A stretch of DNA of 8,633 nucleotides from positions 1-8,633 of the forward strand of contig CADCOU010000318.1 in NCBI GenBank assembly GCA_902803155.1. The letters run 5' to 3'. The position numbers were made by a program, and so were the translations under genes. The notes beneath the pieces are model-generated. The model ran no database searches and was not told the DNA's origin. It saw nothing but the letters and a program-made list of their open reading frames with translations. This DNA is from an uncultured Lachnospiraceae bacterium. Lineage in GTDB: Bacteria; Bacillota; Clostridia; Lachnospirales; Lachnospiraceae. Positions 6,274 through 8,633 of this stretch are shown one piece after another (within the stretch, counting starts at the first letter, position 1; every line of letters begins with the position of its first letter).

Positions 6274-6789
6274 TCAGTCTTCCAGTCCCGGAAGCATATG
6301 AACCTTCATGTAACCTTCCTGCGGATTGATCTCCAGGATCACGTCCGGTATTGCCGGAAGCAGGATCTCTTTTTTCGGATCCTCCGCCGAGGCAATGACG
6401 TACACATTGTTCGCGCCGGTTTCCATGACATCCTCCAGCGTTCCCAGAACACGTCCGTCATCCGTGACCGTCTTCAGTCCGATCACGTCTCCTATGAAGT
6501 ATTCATTTTCCTTCAGTTCTATGGCGTCTTCCCTGGATACATACAGATCGTGCTTCAGATAACACTCCACATCCTCGATCCGGTCCAGGCTCCGGAACTT
6601 GACGATCACCAGGTTCCTGAAATAGCGGACCCGTTCCACATGCAGCTCTGTCCTGCCTCCGGGCATCTCCACAAAGACACGGTCGAGATCATCGTACCGG
6701 CGCACATCCTCTGTAGTCGGATAGACTTTCACTTCTCCCTTCAGACCGTGTGTGGACAGGATCCCTCCAATCTTCAGATACTCCAGCAT
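6274..6789 (-). CDS. rimM: Ribosome maturation factor RimM
   Basis: RimM helps 30S subunits mature by binding S19 and the head of 16S rRNA. The product is 171 residues, normal for the family. The N-terminal RimM domain begins LEYLKIGGILSTHGLKGEVKV, with the conserved G-x-HG-L-x-GE pattern. A PRC-barrel domain follows from about residue 95 (YFIGDVIGLK) to the C-terminus, including GANNVYVI and LLPAIPDVI. Two ATGs lie two codons apart. GGGAG (6797-6801) is only 1 base from the upstream ATG (6795) but 7 bases from the second (6789), so I chose 6789, which also matches the usual N-terminus. The gene follows khpA after a gap holding a hairpin and T run, so its level may be set by partial termination. 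Confidence 0.96.
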   Translation of the reverse strand: MLEYLKIGGILSTHGLKGEVKVYPTTEDVRRYDDLDRVFVEMPGGRTELHVERVRYFRNLVIVKFRSLDRIEDVECYLKHDLYVSREDAIELKENEYFIGDVIGLKTVTDDGRVLGTLEDVMETGANNVYVIASAEDPKKEILLPAIPDVILEINPQEGYMKVHMLPGLED

Positions 6790-6807
6790 AGTCATGCTCC
6801 CACATTG

Positions 6808-6855
6808 AAAAAAGACAGGATCCGCAGGTCCGGAACATCCGGGCCCGGCGGATCC
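6808..6855 (-). terminator. Possible intra-operon terminator/attenuator between khpA and rimM
   Basis: On the minus strand GGATCCGC (6855-6848) pairs perfectly with GCGGATCC (6825-6818). An inner CCGGA-TGT-TCCGG hairpin (6842-6830) sits in the loop, with further G-C pairs possible between them. After four bases comes a run of six Ts (6813-6808), and the rimM ribosome binding site follows within 12 bases. The form is that of an intrinsic terminator, but the downstream genes have no other clear promoter, so partial readthrough is the likely outcome. Confidence 0.65.
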
Positions 6856-6862
6856 GGGGTTT

Positions 6863-7093
6863 TCACTCTATGATATCGATGATCACTTTCTTGTCGTCCC
6901 TGGAAGCTGCAGCTTTCACCACAGAACGGATCGCCTTGGCGATGCGTCCCTGCTTTCCAATGACTTTGCCCATATCCGACGGGGCAACTTTCAGCTCGAT
7001 CAGTACAGATCTCCCGCTGGCTTTTTCTGAGACTTCTACTTCATCAGGGTGTTCGACAAGAGCCTTTGCAATAGTCTCTACTAACTCTCTCAT
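6863..7093 (-). CDS. khpA: KH-domain RNA-binding protein KhpA
   Basis: KhpA (YlqC family) is a small cytoplasmic RNA-binding protein which, in streptococci and related bacteria, pairs with KhpB and influences cell division and elongation. The product is 76 residues, the usual length, and is a single KH domain. The RNA-binding GxxG loop is GKQG in MGKVIGKQGRIAKAIRSVV (about 42-60), preceded by the typical MRELVETIAKALVEHPDEV start. AAAGGGGAA lies just upstream of the ATG, and the gene begins 15 bases after the rpsP stop. Its place between rpsP and rimM is the standard Firmicutes arrangement and supports the call. Confidence 0.95.
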   Translation of the reverse strand: MRELVETIAKALVEHPDEVEVSEKASGRSVLIELKVAPSDMGKVIGKQGRIAKAIRSVVKAAASRDDKKVIIDIIE

Positions 7094-7108
7094 TCGATTC
7101 CCCTTTTT

Positions 7109-7354
7109 TTATTTTTCAATTCCGGCAATTTTGAACAGCTTCGCCACAACATCTGTCGGCTGAGCGCCGTTGGCAAGCCACTTCTTAGCTTCCTCTTCAT
7201 CGATCTTGAAGACACTCGGCTCCTGTTTCGGATCATAGGTTCCGAGCTCGGCGATGCAGCGTCCGTCACGCGGAGATCTGGAATCCGCCACAACGATGCG
7301 ATAGAACGGAGCCTTTTTCTTACCGGTTCTTCTAAGTCTGATCTTTACTGCCAT
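7109..7354 (-). CDS. rpsP: 30S ribosomal protein S16
   Basis: S16 is a primary structural protein of the 30S body, needed for its assembly. The product is 81 residues, normal length, with the family start MAVKIRLRRTGKKKAPFYRI and the conserved ADSRSPRDGR and LGTYDP stretches. The start at 7354 is chosen because AGGAGG (7364-7369) lies 9 bases upstream and the protein begins exactly as S16 does. An in-frame ATG 15 codons upstream would lie before this ribosome binding site and is rejected. It follows ffh after a 75-base gap holding a weak hairpin (7399-7420) and an AT-rich leader. Confidence 0.98.
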   Translation of the reverse strand: MAVKIRLRRTGKKKAPFYRIVVADSRSPRDGRCIAELGTYDPKQEPSVFKIDEEEAKKWLANGAQPTDVVAKLFKIAGIEK

Positions 7355-7363
7355 TTTATAAAT

Positions 7364-7369
7364 CCTCCT
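7364..7369 (-). promoter_or_regulatory. rpsP ribosome binding site
   Basis: A perfect AGGAGG on the minus strand, 9 bases from the ATG at 7354, in an AT-rich context. It is the strongest ribosome binding site in the operon, as expected for an abundant ribosomal protein, and it decides the rpsP start. Confidence 0.9.
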
Positions 7370-7398
7370 GAAATAAAATAAATCTTGATCTTCTATCA

Positions 7399-7420
7399 TG
7401 AACTGTCTCTGACAGGTTCA
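7399..7420 (-). repeat. Small hairpin between ffh and rpsP
   Basis: TGAACTGTC (7399-7407) pairs with GACAGGTTCA (7411-7420), with one bulged base and loop TCT. It is not followed directly by a T tract, only by AT-rich sequence, so termination is doubtful. It could be a processing or stability element between the SRP gene and the ribosomal protein gene. Confidence 0.35.
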
Positions 7421-7429
7421 ATCACTCTG

Positions 7430-8633
7430 TTAAAAGAGGCCGCCGCCTCCGAAGGGAAGCCGGAGCCCACCCTTCTTTTTACCTTTCAGCTGTCCGCCGA
7501 ACTGCTTCATCAGCTTTCTCGCCTGATCGAACTGCTTGACCAGTTTATTGACCTCACTGATGTCCACGCCTGCGCCTCTGGCAATGCGGTTCTTCCTGGA
7601 CTGGTTCAGCAGGTCCGGATTGGCTCTCTCCTGCGGGGTCATGGACAGGATGATCGCTTCCGTCTTCGCCATCTGGCTCTCATCGATCTGGTCTTCGAGC
7701 CCCTTAAGCTGTGAATTGCCCATGCCGGGCATCATCTGCAGAATGGAACTCATGCCGCCCATCTGCTTCATCTGAGCCATTGATTCGAGGTAGTCATCGA
7801 ATCCGAATGTTGCCTTCCGGAACCGGTTCTCCATCTCCCTGGCTTTTTCTTCGTTGATGTTCGCGGTAGCCTTCTCGATCAGGCTCATCACATCGCCCAT
7901 TCCGAGAATTCTGGAAGCCATCCTGTCCGGATAGAACGGTTCCAGGTCTTCCGGCTTCTCACCCATGCCGGCATAGAGGATCGGCTTGCCGCAGGCTGCC
8001 CGGATCGAAAGCGCTGCGCCGCCTCTGGTATCACCGTCCATCTTTGTCAGGATAACGCCGTCGATTCCGATCTTTTCCTCAAAGGCAGTGGCTACATTGA
8101 CTGCGTCCTGACCTGTCATGGCATCTGCCACCAGGATCGTCTGGTCCACATGAACTTCCTGCCGGATCTCCCGGAGCTCCTGCATCATGGCGTCATCGAT
8201 CTGAAGACGTCCTGCCGTATCCAGGATCACAACATTGAAGCCATTGTCCTTCGCATATCCGACCGATTCCCTGGCGATCTGCTGCGGACGTGCCTGCGTC
8301 CCCTTCTCAAAGACCGGAACCCCGACCTTCTCACCGCTGACTTGCAGCTGTTTTACAGCCGCCGGCCTGTAGACGTCACAGGCAACCAGAAGAGGTTTCC
8401 TTCCCGATTTCTTCAGCTGTGCCGCGAGCTTTGCACAAGTCGTTGTCTTACCGGCGCCCTGAAGGCCCATCATCATGAGAACCGTCACTTCCGACGCAGG
8501 CCTGAGACTGAGCTGTACGGCCTCTGAACCCATCAGCTCCGTCAGTTCATCGTTTACGATCTTAATGACCATCTGCCCGGGATTCAGCCCGTTCATGACA
8601 TCCTGTCCGATCGCCTTCTCCTGCACGCTCTTC
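7430..8633 (-). CDS. ffh: Signal recognition particle GTPase Ffh (N-terminus cut by window edge)
   Basis: Ffh binds 4.5S RNA and signal peptides and delivers ribosomes to FtsY at the membrane. The 400 visible residues include the end of the N domain (KAIGQDV, LNPGQMVIKIVNDELTELMG), the G domain with P-loop GLQGAGKTTT, DTAGR, and TKMDGDTRGGAAL, and the methionine-rich M domain (MAQMKQMGGMSSILQMMPGMG) with the RNA-binding NRIARGAGVDISEVNKLVKQF helices. The C-terminus is lysine- then glycine-rich and ends GGGGLF. Compared with a usual length near 450, about 50 residues lie beyond position 8633. The reading frame stays open to the edge; the GTG at 8626 is an internal valine, not a start. FtsY shares the G domain but lacks the M domain, so Ffh is certain. 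It is the most upstream gene visible of the translation and secretion operon. Confidence 0.97.
   Translation of the reverse strand, partial: KSVQEKAIGQDVMNGLNPGQMVIKIVNDELTELMGSEAVQLSLRPASEVTVLMMMGLQGAGKTTTCAKLAAQLKKSGRKPLLVACDVYRPAAVKQLQVSGEKVGVPVFEKGTQARPQQIARESVGYAKDNGFNVVILDTAGRLQIDDAMMQELREIRQEVHVDQTILVADAMTGQDAVNVATAFEEKIGIDGVILTKMDGDTRGGAALSIRAACGKPILYAGMGEKPEDLEPFYPDRMASRILGMGDVMSLIEKATANINEEKAREMENRFRKATFGFDDYLESMAQMKQMGGMSSILQMMPGMGNSQLKGLEDQIDESQMAKTEAIILSMTPQERANPDLLNQSRKNRIARGAGVDISEVNKLVKQFDQARKLMKQFGGQLKGKKKGGLRLPFGGGGLF

Noticed and set aside
6088..6873. 261-codon plus-strand frame opposite rimM and the phosphoglycerol transferase start
   Set aside because: It runs across two real genes and their intergenic terminator in antisense and shows no family signature.
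7355..7399. Upstream ATG for rpsP at 7399
   Set aside because: It precedes the AGGAGG site and would add 15 residues not found in S16.

Overview
The window looks chromosomal and comes from a low- to mid-GC Gram-positive bacterium, most probably a clostridium of the Lachnospiraceae type. This rests on the ffh-rpsP-khpA-rimM-trmD gene order, strong AGGAGG-type ribosome binding sites, a TTG start on prfC, and a carbamate kinase whose loop wording (GHQALG, HSNAPQVG, SQGFIGYD) I associate with clostridia. No rRNA, tRNA, CRISPR array, transposase or phage gene was seen. All eight genes look intact, apart from ffh, which is cut by the window edge.

Right half, minus strand, read from 8633 down to about 2945: ffh (signal recognition particle GTPase, N-terminus off the window), rpsP (ribosomal protein S16), khpA (small KH RNA-binding protein), rimM (16S processing factor), a membrane-anchored LTA synthase/OpgB-type phosphoglycerol transferase, trmD (tRNA m1G37 methyltransferase) and a double-ACT-domain protein. 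The usual cluster runs rimM-trmD-rplS. Here an envelope-polymer enzyme is packed between rimM and trmD with 14-15 base gaps, and rplS is replaced by the ACT gene. A GC-rich hairpin followed by six Ts (minus strand) sits between khpA and rimM. It could act as a leaky terminator, separating a highly expressed upstream part (ffh, rpsP, khpA) from a weaker downstream part. The series ends at a bidirectional terminator at 2945-2979.

Left half: arcC (carbamate kinase) runs on the plus strand from a clear sigma-A-type promoter and converges on the ACT gene at the shared terminator. prfC (release factor 3) is divergent from arcC and starts with TTG. The 212-base space between them holds the arcC promoter and two copies of a short sequence complementary to the prfC Shine-Dalgarno.

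Left edge (1-169), downstream of prfC: no gene, but almost every base lies in an inverted repeat. There is a 20-bp perfect stem, a T-shaped structure with two small arms, and three mini-hairpins sharing the minus-strand core GCGRAGC. This is the most unusual non-coding feature in the window, and I cannot assign it to a known family. No complete undescribed defence or mobile system is visible. The candidates for novelty are this palindrome cluster and the phosphoglycerol transferase embedded in the translation operon.
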